Below are positions 16,438 through 26,248 of a DNA stretch of 64,000 bases, one piece after another. The number at the start of each line of letters is the position of its first letter. Position 1 is the first letter of the stretch. Origin of the DNA: UBA10649 sp965227045 (GTDB lineage: Bacteria > Actinomycetota > Actinomycetes > S36-B12); NCBI GenBank assembly GCA_965227045.1, contig OZ245718.1, positions 1,922,001-1,986,000 on the forward strand, read 5' to 3'. The position numbers and the translations under genes were made by a program. A model generated the notes under the pieces. It ran no database searches. It was not told where the DNA came from and was given only the letters and a program-made list of their open reading frames with translations.

Positions 16438-19400
16438 CGCGCCCGGCGTCCATCCAGGCAGCAGCGCGAGCGCTTCGGGGTTCGCCAGGCAGGACCCGGA
16501 CTCGTACGCTCTCGCGAACTCGGCTTCCCCCATATCGCCGATGAGTACTGCAGTCAGGCGAGCGAAGTCAGGGTCCCCCGCGTCGGGCATGCCGCGCAGC
16601 GCCTCCGAAGTCCCGAGGAGCTGCGCGGCTCGTTTCGGGTCGTCGCGAGCTATCGCGAGCTCGGCTGTTGCGAGAGCGACGAGAGCGGCAATTGGCATCT
16701 CATGCCCGTCCATCGCATGTCCGAAGGCGATTGCCAGTTCGATTTCCCCTGCTTCAAGGTCTCCGTCAGCGATAAGGAGCCGCGCAGCAAGAAGCCGCGC
16801 CCACGCCTTCACCTGCGGTGCTCCCGTCAGCCGTCCGACATCGAGCAGGACGTCGTTGCACAGCAACCGCGCCAAGGCCAGATCTCCTTCGAGCCGCGCG
16901 AGATCAGCGAGGGCGGTGAGCGCGAACGCGCGCTGCTCCATGGCACCGGTCTTCTCGGTGCTCGCCATCACCTCGAGTAACTCGGCGCGTGCGCCGTCGG
17001 TGTCGCCATTGCGCAGCCGGGCCTGAGCGATCCGGATTCGCATGAAGGCGAGGTCGTCCGACGCGTCGATCTCGATGAGCAGATCGTGGGCCTCCTCGTA
17101 GGCGGCGAGAGCCTCGTCGACGTCGCCCTCCGTCACCATGACGCCGGCCAGGCCCGCGAGCGTCGTCGCGCGTCCCCACCGTTCGCCCAGCGCCGTGAAC
17201 TCCTCAAGCGCAAGCGTGAGGTCGGCGCGAAGCGTCGCGGGATCACCGGCGTTCTCACTGAACAGTCCGCGCAGCATGCGGACGGCGGCCCTGATCCACG
17301 GATCCTCGTTGCGCAGGCCCTCGTCTATCCCCTGCATCGCCGAGACGATGTCGCCGCTCATGAGTTGCACGAGCGGAAGTGCGAGCGCGGCCAGCCCCCT
17401 CGCGATCGGAGCGCTCGAGTCGCGTGCGCGCTCAAGGACCTCGATCGTGCGCTCCGCCTGCACCATTCCCTCGGTGCCGACCAGACTGCCGAACGCATTG
17501 AGCGCCTCCACCACCACGCGCGCATCCGGGTCGCTGTCACCAGGCACGTCGAGCACCGCGCCGAGCCAATCGGACGCCTCTGAGTGAGATCCCCTGAGCA
17601 TCCAGTACATACCCATTGCGGCAGCTGTCCGGATGGCCGTATCGGCGTCGCCGCTGTCGATCATGAAGCGCAGGGCCGCGAGCATGTTGTCCCGCTCGTG
17701 GGCGAGCAACCGGAACCACGGAACCTGTCCAGCGGTCATCAGGTGCGGTGCCGCGGCCTCCGCAACATCGCGGAAGTAGCGCGCGTGCAACCGGCGGATC
17801 TCCGCGATCTGGCCCGCATCGACGAGACGCTCCGTGCCGTACTCGCGAATCGTCTCGAGCATCCGGTAGCGCGTCTCGGCGTCGTTCGTCAGAGTGAGGA
17901 TCGACTTGTCGACGAGGGTGGCGAGCACGTCGTCGACACGAGTCTGCGTCCACGCTCCGTCGACCACAGCAGCCGCGCTTGCCGGCGTCGAGCCGCCGGG
18001 AAACACCGATAGACGATCGGCGAGGAGTACCTCGTCCTCCGAGAGGAGGTCCCAGCTCCACTCGACCACCGCGCGCAGTGTTCGGTGACGAGGCATCGCG
18101 GTTCGGCTGCCGCCGGTGAGGAGACGGAACCGATCGTCGAGCCGGACTGCGATCTCCTCCACCGGCAGCGAGCGCGTGCGCGCCGCGGCGAGTTCGATCG
18201 CCAGTGGCAGGCCGTCAAGTCGGCGGCAGATCTCCACTACTGCGGCCACGTTGCTGTCGTCGACAACGAAGCCCCCATGAAGCGATCCCGCGCGATCCGC
18301 GAAGAGGCGAACCGCGTCGAACGCGAGCGCTTCCTCGACGCTCGCGTCGGCGGCGGGCATGCCGAGCGGCGGGACGGCGAACAGCTCCTCCCCGGAGATG
18401 CCGAGCGCCTCCCGTGACGTGGCGAGGATGCGTACTCCGGGGCAACGCGTGAGGATCAGGTCGGCAAGTTCTGCAGAGGCAGCAATGAGGTGCTCGCAGT
18501 TGTCGAACAGGATGAGTGCTCGGCTGTCGACGAGCGTGTCCAGCAAGCGCGTGCGTACGTCGCGCTCGCCCGGAGGAGCAACAGGGTCGAGAAGTCCCGA
18601 GCCGCGTCGACCGAGAGCGGTGAGCACGGTCAGCGGGAGGTCGTCGGGATCGGTCACCGACGCCAGTTCAGCGATCCAGACGCCCTGCGGAAGATCGTCG
18701 ATGAGACCCGCGGCAGACTCCCCCGCCAGCCGCGTCTTTCCCGCTCCGCCCGGGCCGACCAGAGTGACCAGCCTGCTGCGCATGACCAGGTCCTGCACGC
18801 GCTCGACCTCCGCCGACCGTCCGACGAAAGTGCTGACCCGACTGCGCAGGTTCGAGTTCACCGGCGGCAGACCCGGCGGCGACGGGCGAACGGGAGCATC
18901 GCCGCGCAGGACCGCGAGATACGCGGCCTGCAGCTGCGGTCCGGGATCCACGCCGAGTTCGTCAGCGAGCAACCGACGCGTCTTCTCGTAGCGGGCAAGG
19001 CCGTCGGCCTGCCGTCCGGCGGCCGTCAGCGCGGTGATCGCCACCGCCTGGAGTCGCTCGCGCATCGGGAAGTCGACGGCGAGCGCCGCGACGTCCGAAG
19101 GCTGCACGTGCTGACCGAGCGCGAGTTGTACCTCGAAACGGTCCTCGACTGCCGAGAGCCTGATCTCGTCAAGTCGCGCGACTGCCGCGTCGACCCAGTC
19201 GGCGTCGATGAGATCCACGAACGGAGATCCACGCCACAGGTCCAAGCCAGCGAGCAGGCACGGCAGCGCGGCTTCGGGTCTCCCCGCGGCCCACTCCTCG
19301 CGGCCACGTGCCGCGAGCTCCTCGAACACCAGCACATCGACCTCGCCACGATCGATGTCGAGCCGATAGCCGGAGGCAGTCGACTCAAGGCGAGATGCTG

Positions 19401-19626
19401 CGGCGCCCAGTTGGCGGCGCAGGCGAGACACCTGGGTCTGCAGGGCGTTCGCCGCGCCTGTGGGCTGATCGTCGGACCACAGCGCGTCCTGGAGGACGAT
19501 CGCGGGAACGGTGGTGCCCGCATCAAGAGCGAGTCGGACGAGCAGTGCTCGCACTAACGGCCCGCCGACAGGTAGCAGCGCGCCGTTCACCTCTACTTCG
19601 AGAGATCCGAGAGCGCGCAGGTGCAT
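16354..19626 (-). CDS. AfsR/SARP-type transcriptional regulator (OmpR-HTH, BTAD, NB-ARC, TPR)
   Basis: 1090 aa. N-terminal winged helix and BTAD domain (LRALGSLEVEVNGALLPVGG to about residue 250: LLADELGVDPGPQLQAAYLAVL), a STAND ATPase with Walker A VGPGGAGKTRLA near residue 290, Walker B-like ALILFDNCEH and the LPLAIELAAARTRSLP motif, then a ~400-residue TPR-like helical C-terminus. Such proteins activate secondary metabolism or respond to signals in actinobacteria. Targets may include the adjacent DrrAB exporter, but no biosynthetic cluster is visible. The 3' end runs 84 nt into drrB. Confidence 0.9.
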   Translation of the reverse strand: MHLRALGSLEVEVNGALLPVGGPLVRALLVRLALDAGTTVPAIVLQDALWSDDQPTGAANALQTQVSRLRRQLGAAASRLESTASGYRLDIDRGEVDVLVFEELAARGREEWAAGRPEAALPCLLAGLDLWRGSPFVDLIDADWVDAAVARLDEIRLSAVEDRFEVQLALGQHVQPSDVAALAVDFPMRERLQAVAITALTAAGRQADGLARYEKTRRLLADELGVDPGPQLQAAYLAVLRGDAPVRPSPPGLPPVNSNLRSRVSTFVGRSAEVERVQDLVMRSRLVTLVGPGGAGKTRLAGESAAGLIDDLPQGVWIAELASVTDPDDLPLTVLTALGRRGSGLLDPVAPPGERDVRTRLLDTLVDSRALILFDNCEHLIAASAELADLILTRCPGVRILATSREALGISGEELFAVPPLGMPAADASVEEALAFDAVRLFADRAGSLHGGFVVDDSNVAAVVEICRRLDGLPLAIELAAARTRSLPVEEIAVRLDDRFRLLTGGSRTAMPRHRTLRAVVEWSWDLLSEDEVLLADRLSVFPGGSTPASAAAVVDGAWTQTRVDDVLATLVDKSILTLTNDAETRYRMLETIREYGTERLVDAGQIAEIRRLHARYFRDVAEAAAPHLMTAGQVPWFRLLAHERDNMLAALRFMIDSGDADTAIRTAAAMGMYWMLRGSHSEASDWLGAVLDVPGDSDPDARVVVEALNAFGSLVGTEGMVQAERTIEVLERARDSSAPIARGLAALALPLVQLMSGDIVSAMQGIDEGLRNEDPWIRAAVRMLRGLFSENAGDPATLRADLTLALEEFTALGERWGRATTLAGLAGVMVTEGDVDEALAAYEEAHDLLIEIDASDDLAFMRIRIAQARLRNGDTDGARAELLEVMASTEKTGAMEQRAFALTALADLARLEGDLALARLLCNDVLLDVGRLTGAPQVKAWARLLAARLLIADGDLEAGEIELAIAFGHAMDGHEMPIAALVALATAELAIARDDPKRAAQLLGTSEALRGMPDAGDPDFARLTAVLIGDMGEAEFARAYESGSCLANPEALALLPGWTPGASGLAPIGTYRQGSEDDEDDERAGNGLQ

Positions 19627-19668
19627 GCCGCGAGTCTTGCACCCCTCGTTCGTGCCTACGATTCAGGA

Positions 19669-20631
19669 ATGGCCACCGCTGATCAGATCCTTGCCCCCGT
19701 TCGCGCCCTCGGCACGACAGATGTACTCGTCTCGCCACTGTGCCTGGGCGGAAACGTCTTCGGCTGGACGGCCAACGTCGAGGAGTCTGAGGTCGTCCTC
19801 GACGCGTACGCCGACCTCGGAGGCAACTTCATCGACACCGCCGACGGATACTCCGACTTCGTAGCGGGCAACGTCGGCGGCGAGTCCGAGCGCATCCTCG
19901 GCGACTGGATGCACGCACGCGGGAATCGCAGCGACATCGTCATAGCCACCAAGGTCGCGAAGAAGCAGACACACCGCGGTCTTACGCCAGCGAACATCAG
20001 ATCGGCGGCCGACGAGTCGCTGAAGCGCCTGCGTACCGACTACATCGACCTGTACTACGCGCACGAGGACGACCCGACAGTTCCCATGGAGGAGACGCTT
20101 GGCGCTTTCGACGAACTCGTGAACTCCGGGAAGGTCCGACATATCGCGGCGTCGAACTTCAGCGCAGCGCGGCTCACCGAAGCGCTCGGGATCTCAGCGG
20201 AGAATGGCTTCGCGTCGTACATCGCGATTCAGAACCAGTACAACCTCATGGAGCGCACGGCGTACGAGACCGAGATCGAGCCGGTCGTTATCGAGCACGG
20301 GCTTTCATCGCTGCCGTACTACTCGCTCGCGCGCGGCTTCCTCACCGGCAAGTACCGCCCAGGCGTGACGATCGACAGCCCGCGCGCCAAGGGAGCCTCG
20401 CCGTACATCGGCGAGCGAGGCGACCGCGTGCTCACCGCGCTTGCGGAGATCGCCACCAGCCACGAGACGACGATGCCTGCAGTCGCGCTCGCGTGGCTGC
20501 TGTCCCGACCCGGGGTGTGCTGCCCGCTGGCAAGCGCACGAAACGTCGAGCAGTTGTCCGGCCTGGTGCCGATGGCCGCGGTCGACCTCAGCGCGGACGA
20601 GCTCGCCGCACTGGACTCCGCCTCGGCTTAG
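19669..20631 (+). CDS. aldo/keto reductase
   Basis: 320 aa TIM barrel. NFIDTADGYSDF carries the catalytic Asp/Tyr, IVIATKVAKKQ the Lys, YIDLYYAHEDD the His; IAASNFSA and YSLARGFLTGK are the AKR cofactor-side motifs. NADPH-dependent reduction of an aldehyde or ketone. Upstream in-frame codons are antisense to the AfsR-type start; ATG 19669 (MATADQIL) is preferred. The stop is 1 nt from the convergent epimerase stop. Confidence 0.9.
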   Translation: MATADQILAPVRALGTTDVLVSPLCLGGNVFGWTANVEESEVVLDAYADLGGNFIDTADGYSDFVAGNVGGESERILGDWMHARGNRSDIVIATKVAKKQTHRGLTPANIRSAADESLKRLRTDYIDLYYAHEDDPTVPMEETLGAFDELVNSGKVRHIAASNFSAARLTEALGISAENGFASYIAIQNQYNLMERTAYETEIEPVVIEHGLSSLPYYSLARGFLTGKYRPGVTIDSPRAKGASPYIGERGDRVLTALAEIATSHETTMPAVALAWLLSRPGVCCPLASARNVEQLSGLVPMAAVDLSADELAALDSASA

Positions 20632-20632
20632 T

Positions 20633-21640
20633 TCACTCCGCCGAACTGAAGGCCGCATCGAAGGCGGCCTCGGGTGCATCGAACGCGTACTTGCGCACGA
20701 ACGCGAGCGCGTCGGGCGCGCCTACCAGCCGGTCCATGCCGGCGTCCTCCCACTCGACCGAGATCGGGCCGGTGTAGCCGATGGTGTTGAGCATGCGGAA
20801 GCACGCCTCCCACGGGACATCGCCATGGCCGGTCGAGACGAAGTCCCAGCCGCGGCGGGGGTCGGCCCAGGGCAGGTGCGAACCCAGCCGGCCATTGCGG
20901 CCATTGCCGACCTGACGCTTCGCGTCCTTGCAATCGACGTGATAGATCAGGTCGCGGAAGTCCCACATGAAGCCGACGGGGTCGAGGTCCTGCCACACGA
21001 AGTGGCTCGGGTCCCAGTTGAGCCCAAACGCGGGCCGATGATCGATGGCTTCCAGCGTGCGGACCGTCGTCCAGTAGTCATAGGCGATCTCCGACGGATG
21101 CACCTCGTGGGCGAACCGCACGCCGACCTCGTCGAACACGTCGAGGATCGGGTTCCACCGGTCGGCGAAGTCCCGGTAGCCCGCGTCGACCATCTCCGCA
21201 GTGACAGGAGGGAACATGGCGACGTACTTCCACACCGACGAGCCGGTGAAGCCGACAACCGTGTCGACGCCAAGTCGACGAGCTGTGCGCGCCGTCAGTT
21301 CCATCTCCTGCGCGGCTCGACGGCGCACACCCTCGGGATCACCGTCACCCCAGATTCGCGGACTGACAATGCCCTGATGTCTCGCATCGATCGGGTCGTC
21401 GCACACCGCCTGCCCGGCGAGGTGGTTCGAGATCGCCCAGACCTTCAGGCCGTACTTGTCGAGGATGTCGAGGCGACCTTGTATGTAGGCGTCGTCCTCG
21501 GCACCCCGCTGAACGTCGAGGTGATCACCCCAGCAGGCGATCTCGAGCCCGTCGTAACCCCACTCCGATGCCAGTCGCGCAACCTCCTCGAAGGGAAGGT
21601 CCGCCCATTGGCCGGTGAAGAGAGTGACGGGTCGAGTCAT
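20633..21640 (-). CDS. sugar phosphate isomerase/epimerase (AP-endonuclease-2 TIM barrel)
   Basis: 335 aa. Metal-binding TIM barrel of the xylose-isomerase-like superfamily: VARLASEWGYDGLEIACWGDH, FAHEVHPSEIAYDY (Glu ligand), GLNWDPSHFVWQ (Asp/His), IYHVDCKDAK, ISVEWEDAGMD (last Glu). Last gene of the sugar operon, 32 nt after xylA. Members paired with Gfo/Idh dehydrogenases often epimerise, isomerise or eliminate oxidised sugars; the exact substrate is unknown. Confidence 0.85.
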   Translation of the reverse strand: MTRPVTLFTGQWADLPFEEVARLASEWGYDGLEIACWGDHLDVQRGAEDDAYIQGRLDILDKYGLKVWAISNHLAGQAVCDDPIDARHQGIVSPRIWGDGDPEGVRRRAAQEMELTARTARRLGVDTVVGFTGSSVWKYVAMFPPVTAEMVDAGYRDFADRWNPILDVFDEVGVRFAHEVHPSEIAYDYWTTVRTLEAIDHRPAFGLNWDPSHFVWQDLDPVGFMWDFRDLIYHVDCKDAKRQVGNGRNGRLGSHLPWADPRRGWDFVSTGHGDVPWEACFRMLNTIGYTGPISVEWEDAGMDRLVGAPDALAFVRKYAFDAPEAAFDAAFSSAE

Positions 21641-21672
21641 CGCCTGCGCCTTTCGGTAAGGGTGTGCGCTCT

Positions 21673-22839
21673 CTAGCGCACGCCGTAGAGATGCTCGAGT
21701 GCGAGCTGGTCGAGGTGCTCGAAGTGCATGCCGCGCTTCGCGAGGCCATCGATGTCGTACGTCGCCGCACGGAGATCGGCCAATGTCTCGCCCGGTCCGA
21801 TCGTCGGCTCCCACAGCTCCATGACGCGCGAGTCCGCGACGGCAGCCTGCACCTCGGGATCGGCGCGGAAGGCGCGGACCTTGTCGCGAAGGATCAGGTA
21901 GTTCCGCATGTTGGAACGCGCGGTGCCCCACACGTCCTGGATGTCCTCGGTACGCGGGGGCTTGTAGTCGAAGTGCACGAAGCCGTCGTAGCGCGGAGAC
22001 CTGCCGCCAGCGCCTTCGAGGACGTCGACCGTCCAGAACGCGCCGCGGGCGTTGCCAGCGCCGAAGCGCAGGTCCTGGTCGAAGCGCGGACCGTTCTGCC
22101 CGTTCAGATCAATGTGGTACAGCTTGCCGTTCCACATTGCCTGCGCGATGCCGGCCGCGTAGTTCAGCCCGGCCATCTCCTCGTGGCCGACCTCGGGGTT
22201 GAGGCCGACGCGATCGGGCTCATCGAGTTCGTGGATGAACGCGATGGCATGGCCGATCGTCGGCAGCAGGATGTCGCCGCGGGGCTCGTTCGGCTTCGGC
22301 TCGAGCGCGAAGCGGATGTCGTATCCCTGGTCACACACGTACTCGCAGAGCGTGTCGAGGCCTTCCTTCATGCGATCCAACGCGGCGTGAATGTCTTTGG
22401 CTGCACCGGATTCCGCGCCTTCGCGCCCGCCCCAGAACACGTACGTGCTGGCTCCCAGCTCGGCCGCGAGATCAATATTTCGGGCCGCCTTCGACAGTGC
22501 ATAGCGACGTACCTCGCGGTCGTTCGACGTGAAGGCGCCGTCCTTGAAGACTGCCGCGGAGAACAGGTTCGTCGTTGCCATCTCCACGACCATGCCGGTC
22601 GACGCCAGCGCCGCCTTGAACCGAGTCAGTGTCTCCTCGCGGTTCGCCTCCTCCGGGACGAGGTCATCGTCATGGAAGCTGATGCCTGCAGCACCGAGGG
22701 CCGACAGTTGCTCCACCGCTTCGACTGGATCCAGCGCATCGCGCACTGCTCCGCCGAAGACGTCGACACCACGCCATCCGACCGTCCACATCCCAAACGA
22801 GAGCTTGTCTGCGGGAACCGGCTGCCACTGATCAGTCAT
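21673..22839 (-). CDS. xylA: xylose isomerase
   Basis: 388 aa, the usual length of the actinobacterial class I enzyme. All catalytic and metal sites are visible: FHDDDL (His56, Asp59), MATTNLF, YVFWGGREG, EPKPNEPRGD (Glu and Lys), NPEVGHE (Glu, His), HIDLNGQ, DQDLRFG and HFDYKPPR. Converts D-xylose to D-xylulose (and glucose to fructose). Its ATG overlaps the dehydrogenase gene by 8 nt (ATGACTGA). No xylulokinase gene is in the operon. Confidence 0.95.
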   Translation of the reverse strand: MTDQWQPVPADKLSFGMWTVGWRGVDVFGGAVRDALDPVEAVEQLSALGAAGISFHDDDLVPEEANREETLTRFKAALASTGMVVEMATTNLFSAAVFKDGAFTSNDREVRRYALSKAARNIDLAAELGASTYVFWGGREGAESGAAKDIHAALDRMKEGLDTLCEYVCDQGYDIRFALEPKPNEPRGDILLPTIGHAIAFIHELDEPDRVGLNPEVGHEEMAGLNYAAGIAQAMWNGKLYHIDLNGQNGPRFDQDLRFGAGNARGAFWTVDVLEGAGGRSPRYDGFVHFDYKPPRTEDIQDVWGTARSNMRNYLILRDKVRAFRADPEVQAAVADSRVMELWEPTIGPGETLADLRAATYDIDGLAKRGMHFEHLDQLALEHLYGVR

Positions 22840-24016
22840 GAGAAATCTCCATCCAGGCGCTGTGAGCTGCTGAGCTCTTCTCGACGGCGTCGAGCACTCT
22901 CTGAACCTTAAGACCGTCGGCAAATGACGGACTCGGGTTCCGGCCAACAGCGATGTCCTCGACGAGATCGACGACCTGATGGGTGAAGGCGTGCTCGTAG
23001 CCGATGAGGTGGCCCGGTGGCCACCACGCCTTGACGTACGGGTGCACTGGCTCGGTCACGAGGATGCGGCGGAAGCCAGCGATCTGCGGGTCGTCGTTGT
23101 TGTCGAGGAAGTGCAGCAGGTTCATGTCCTCGAAGTCGAAGGCAAGGCTGCCCTCAGATCCGTTGACCTCGATTCGGATCGCGTTCTTCCGGCCCGTCGC
23201 GAAGCGGGTCGCCTCGAACGTCGCGAGCGCTCCCCCACTCAGCCTGCTGATGAAGATGGCCGAGTCGTCGACGGTCACCGTGGCCAGGTCTGCGCCGCCG
23301 ACGGCCGTCAGCCCGCTGCCTGCCTCATAGACCGGTCGCTGTGAGATGAAGGTCTCGGTCAGGGCGCTGAGTCCCACGATCGACTCACTGGTTATGTACT
23401 GAACGAGGTCGATGATGTGCGCGCCGATGTCGCCAAGAGCTCCCGATCCGGCGATCTCTCGTTGGAGACGCCACGACAACGGTGCACTCGGATCGACGAG
23501 CCAGTCCTGCAGGTACTGCGCCCGAACATTGCGGATGGTGCCGATACGGCCCTGCTCGACGAGCTGGCGGGCGAGGCCGATCGCGGGCACGCGGCGATAG
23601 GTGAAGCCGACCATCGAGCGCACCCCGCTGCGCGCGGCGCGCTCCGCCGCTTCGGTCATTGCCTCGGCCTCGGCGACGCTATTCGCCAGCGGCTTCTCGC
23701 ACAGCACGTGCTTTCCCGCTTCGAGCGCGGCGATGGCGATCTCCGCGTGAGTGTTCCCCGGAGAGCAGATGTCGATGAGGTCGACGTCATCGCGCACGAT
23801 CAGCCTCCTCCAGTCCGTCTCCACGGAGTTCCAGCCGAACCGGCCCGCCAGGGCGGATGCCGCCTCCCGGTCGCGGCCACAGACGGCGACGCGTTCCGGA
23901 GTCGCGCTGAGCTCGAAGAAGCTCGGCGCGTTGCGCCATGCCTGCGAGTGGGCAACGCCCATGAAGGCGTAGCCGATCATGCCGATCCCCAGGGATCGAC
24001 CTTGTGCTGATGTCAT
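22832..24016 (-). CDS. Gfo/Idh/MocA family oxidoreductase
   Basis: 394 aa. N-terminal Rossmann fold GIGMIGYAFMGVAHSQAWR, DLIDICSPGNTHAEIAIAAL, and the EKPLANSVAEAE motif with the catalytic Lys; C-terminal Gfo/Idh fold includes WRLQREIAGSGALGDIGAHIIDLVQY. NAD(P)-dependent dehydrogenase for a sugar or inositol. Follows a long hairpin that separates it from the binding-protein gene. In this operon it may oxidise a sugar imported by the ABC system. Confidence 0.9.
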   Translation of the reverse strand: MTSAQGRSLGIGMIGYAFMGVAHSQAWRNAPSFFELSATPERVAVCGRDREAASALAGRFGWNSVETDWRRLIVRDDVDLIDICSPGNTHAEIAIAALEAGKHVLCEKPLANSVAEAEAMTEAAERAARSGVRSMVGFTYRRVPAIGLARQLVEQGRIGTIRNVRAQYLQDWLVDPSAPLSWRLQREIAGSGALGDIGAHIIDLVQYITSESIVGLSALTETFISQRPVYEAGSGLTAVGGADLATVTVDDSAIFISRLSGGALATFEATRFATGRKNAIRIEVNGSEGSLAFDFEDMNLLHFLDNNDDPQIAGFRRILVTEPVHPYVKAWWPPGHLIGYEHAFTHQVVDLVEDIAVGRNPSPSFADGLKVQRVLDAVEKSSAAHSAWMEISHD

Positions 24017-24054
24017 TGCTGATTCCTCAGGGCTGATTGCGCTGTGCGGTGGGT

Positions 24055-24085
24055 CCCGGCGGGGGCGAGCCTCGCCCCCGCCGGG
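24055..24085 (-). terminator. 15-bp perfect hairpin between binding-protein and dehydrogenase genes
   Basis: CCCGGCGGGGGCGAG is followed, after one C, by its exact reverse complement. It lies in the 76-nt gap downstream of the binding-protein stop. No U-run follows, so it more likely slows or partly stops transcription, or protects the upstream mRNA from 3' decay. Either would raise binding-protein levels over the enzymes, as in many sugar ABC operons. Confidence 0.65.
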
Positions 24086-24092
24086 ATGCTGG

Positions 24093-25163
24093 TCAGGACT
24101 CGAATGCCGTCGGCAGGTACTGGTCGACGTTGTCCTTCGTTACCACCGGTGCGTACAGCTTGATCTCGCGAGGAGTCTCGACCTCGACGAGATCGCCGAG
24201 AGCCTTGCCCTGCACGATCATGCGAGCAAGGTCGACGCCATCGGCTGCCTGAGTCGACGGGTAGATGACCGTCGCCTTGAGCACCGTGTTGTCGGCCTGG
24301 ATGTCGCGCATGACGTTCGCGGAGCCCGCGCCGCCGACCATGATCATTTCGTCGCGCCCGGCCGCGTTGATTGCCGCCAGCACTCCGACACCCTGGTCGT
24401 CATCGTGGTTCCACAGGCCATCGATCTTCGGCGCTGCCTGCAGCAGGTTCGATGCAGCCTTCTCGCCCGACTCCACCGTGAACTCAGCGGCCACTCGGTT
24501 GGAAACCTTCAGGCCGCATCCGGCGAGTGCGTCTGCGAAGCCCTTGCTGCGATCCTGCGTCAGCGGGAGGGAGTCGATGCCCGCGATCTCCGCGATGACA
24601 GCGTCAGGGTTGTCGCCGAACTGCTCGCACATGTAGGTGCCAGCGGAGACGCCCATGCCGTAGTTGTCACCGAGAACCGTCGACCGAGCCGCGAAGGGGC
24701 TGCTGAACTCGCGGTCCACGTTGATGACGGTGATGCCCGCCTCCATCGCCTTGGTTGCGACGTCAGTCAGCGCAGCGCCGTCGAACGGCAGCATGACGAT
24801 GGCATCTACGCCATCGTTGATGAATGTCTCGATCTGGCTGATCTGGAGGTTGACGTCATTGGTGCCCTCGGCGACGATCAGGTCCACATCGCCAAGCCGC
24901 TCCGCCTCGGCGATGGCACCCTTGGTGATCGCGCCCATCCATCCGTGGTCGGCTGCCGGAGCCGAGAAGCCGATCTTGATCTTCTCGCCGGAAGCCGGGC
25001 TCGCGGCCTCGCTCGCGGCGTCGGTTGCTGGCGCAGAGCTTGCCTCGGCTGCCGCGCTGGTTGAATCCGAGGACGTGCTGTTGCCCGTGCAGCCGGCGAC
25101 GAGCGCGCCGACCGCAATCACGACACCCGCCGTGGTGGCGAGCCTTGTCATCCGTGCTCTCAT
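24093..25163 (-). CDS. sugar ABC transporter substrate-binding lipoprotein (RbsB/XylF type)
   Basis: 356 aa. Lipoprotein signal ending VAGC (lipobox ALVAGC at about residues 20-25), then an Ala/Ser/Glu-rich linker and a type I periplasmic-binding fold: KIKIGFSAPAADHGWMGAIT, DGVDAIVMLPFDGAALTDV, ITVINVDREFSS, GLWNHDDDQGVGVLAAINAAG. Anchored outside the membrane, it captures a monosaccharide. Separated from the permease gene by 56 nt with a weak CCCGCC/GGCGGG hairpin. Confidence 0.93.
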   Translation of the reverse strand: MRARMTRLATTAGVVIAVGALVAGCTGNSTSSDSTSAAAEASSAPATDAASEAASPASGEKIKIGFSAPAADHGWMGAITKGAIAEAERLGDVDLIVAEGTNDVNLQISQIETFINDGVDAIVMLPFDGAALTDVATKAMEAGITVINVDREFSSPFAARSTVLGDNYGMGVSAGTYMCEQFGDNPDAVIAEIAGIDSLPLTQDRSKGFADALAGCGLKVSNRVAAEFTVESGEKAASNLLQAAPKIDGLWNHDDDQGVGVLAAINAAGRDEMIMVGGAGSANVMRDIQADNTVLKATVIYPSTQAADGVDLARMIVQGKALGDLVEVETPREIKLYAPVVTKDNVDQYLPTAFES

Positions 25164-25219
25164 GGAATTCCTCTCTCAGGTGGATGCCCGCCGTTGATTC
25201 GGCTGGGCGGGTGCAACGC

Positions 25220-26248
25220 TCAGGTGCCCGCTCTACTGCGGTCGGCGATGCGCTGCTGAAGCAGCACAGCGATGACGATGATCACCCCCTTGGCGATCGC
25301 CTGCGCGGAGATGGACAGGTTGTTGAGGGTGAAGATGTTGTTGAGAATCGTGAAGATCAGGACACCGATGACGGTGCCGACGATGGTGCCGCGGCCGCCC
25401 GATAAGAGGGTGCCGCCGATGACGACCGCAGCGATCGCATCGAGTTCCCAGAGCATGCCGTGAGTGGAACTGCCCGTCGTCGTGCGCGCCATGATCATCA
25501 CTGCCGCAATGCCACAGGTCGTGCCCAGCAGTGCGTAGAGCCACAGGGTGTGTCGCTTGACCTTGATTCCCGAGAGGCGTGCGGCCTCCGGATTGCCACC
25601 GACTGCAAACGTGCGGCGACCAAACGTGGTGCGATTGAGAAGGACCCAACCCATCACTGACACCGCGGCGAAGATGATCACGAGCGCGGGAATGCCGAGG
25701 ACGTCTCCGCCAAAGAACTCCAGGAAGGACTTCACGTTGATGATCTGTGTCTTGCGATCCGCGATGATCTCCGCGAGCCCTCGGGCGGCAGCCAGCATGG
25801 CCAGAGTCGCGATGAACGGAGCTATACGGCCGTATGCGATCAGCAGGCCGTTGACGATGCCAACGCAGGTCGAGACAGCAATCGCGCAGAAGACCATGAC
25901 GATCCAGTGGAAGTCGCTGCCGAGCGTCTGCGTCGCGACAGTCGTGGCCCACACAGAAGCCAGCGCGACGTTGGCGCCGACAGACAGGTCGATGCCCCCG
26001 CCGATGATCACGAACGTCATGCCGATGCTCACGACCCCGACGGTCGAGGCGAGCCGAAGGATCGTCAGAGTGTTGTCGACGCTGGCGAATCGCTCGCCGC
26101 CCGTGATCACGCCGACGATGATCAGCAAGGTCAGCGCGACGACGAGACCGAGATTCCGACCGACGGAGCCGCTGAATATCTGACGAGCGCGAGAGGGCGG
26201 CTGGCCGCCATCTCGTACTGCCGTGTCAGTCGTTGTCGACTCGCTCAC
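25220..26248 (-). CDS. sugar ABC transporter permease (RbsC/XylH type)
   Basis: 342 aa with about ten helices. Motifs of the BPD_transp_2 family: GMTFVIIGGGIDLSVGANVALAS and ELDAIAAVVIGGTLLSGGRGTIVGTVIG (the cytoplasmic coupling loop), and FGRRTFAVGGNPEAARLSGI. The start overlaps the ATPase stop by 4 nt, so the import genes are coupled. Confidence 0.94.
   Translation of the reverse strand: MSESTTTDTAVRDGGQPPSRARQIFSGSVGRNLGLVVALTLLIIVGVITGGERFASVDNTLTILRLASTVGVVSIGMTFVIIGGGIDLSVGANVALASVWATTVATQTLGSDFHWIVMVFCAIAVSTCVGIVNGLLIAYGRIAPFIATLAMLAAARGLAEIIADRKTQIINVKSFLEFFGGDVLGIPALVIIFAAVSVMGWVLLNRTTFGRRTFAVGGNPEAARLSGIKVKRHTLWLYALLGTTCGIAAVMIMARTTTGSSTHGMLWELDAIAAVVIGGTLLSGGRGTIVGTVIGVLIFTILNNIFTLNNLSISAQAIAKGVIIVIAVLLQQRIADRSRAGT

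Noticed and set aside
18490..19557. Plus-strand 355-codon frame
   Set aside because: Antisense to the SARP/BTAD-ATPase gene, with no domain or ribosome site.
24055..24085. Calling the hairpin a classical intrinsic terminator
   Set aside because: No U-run follows on the transcribed strand and the downstream genes appear to belong to the same operon.
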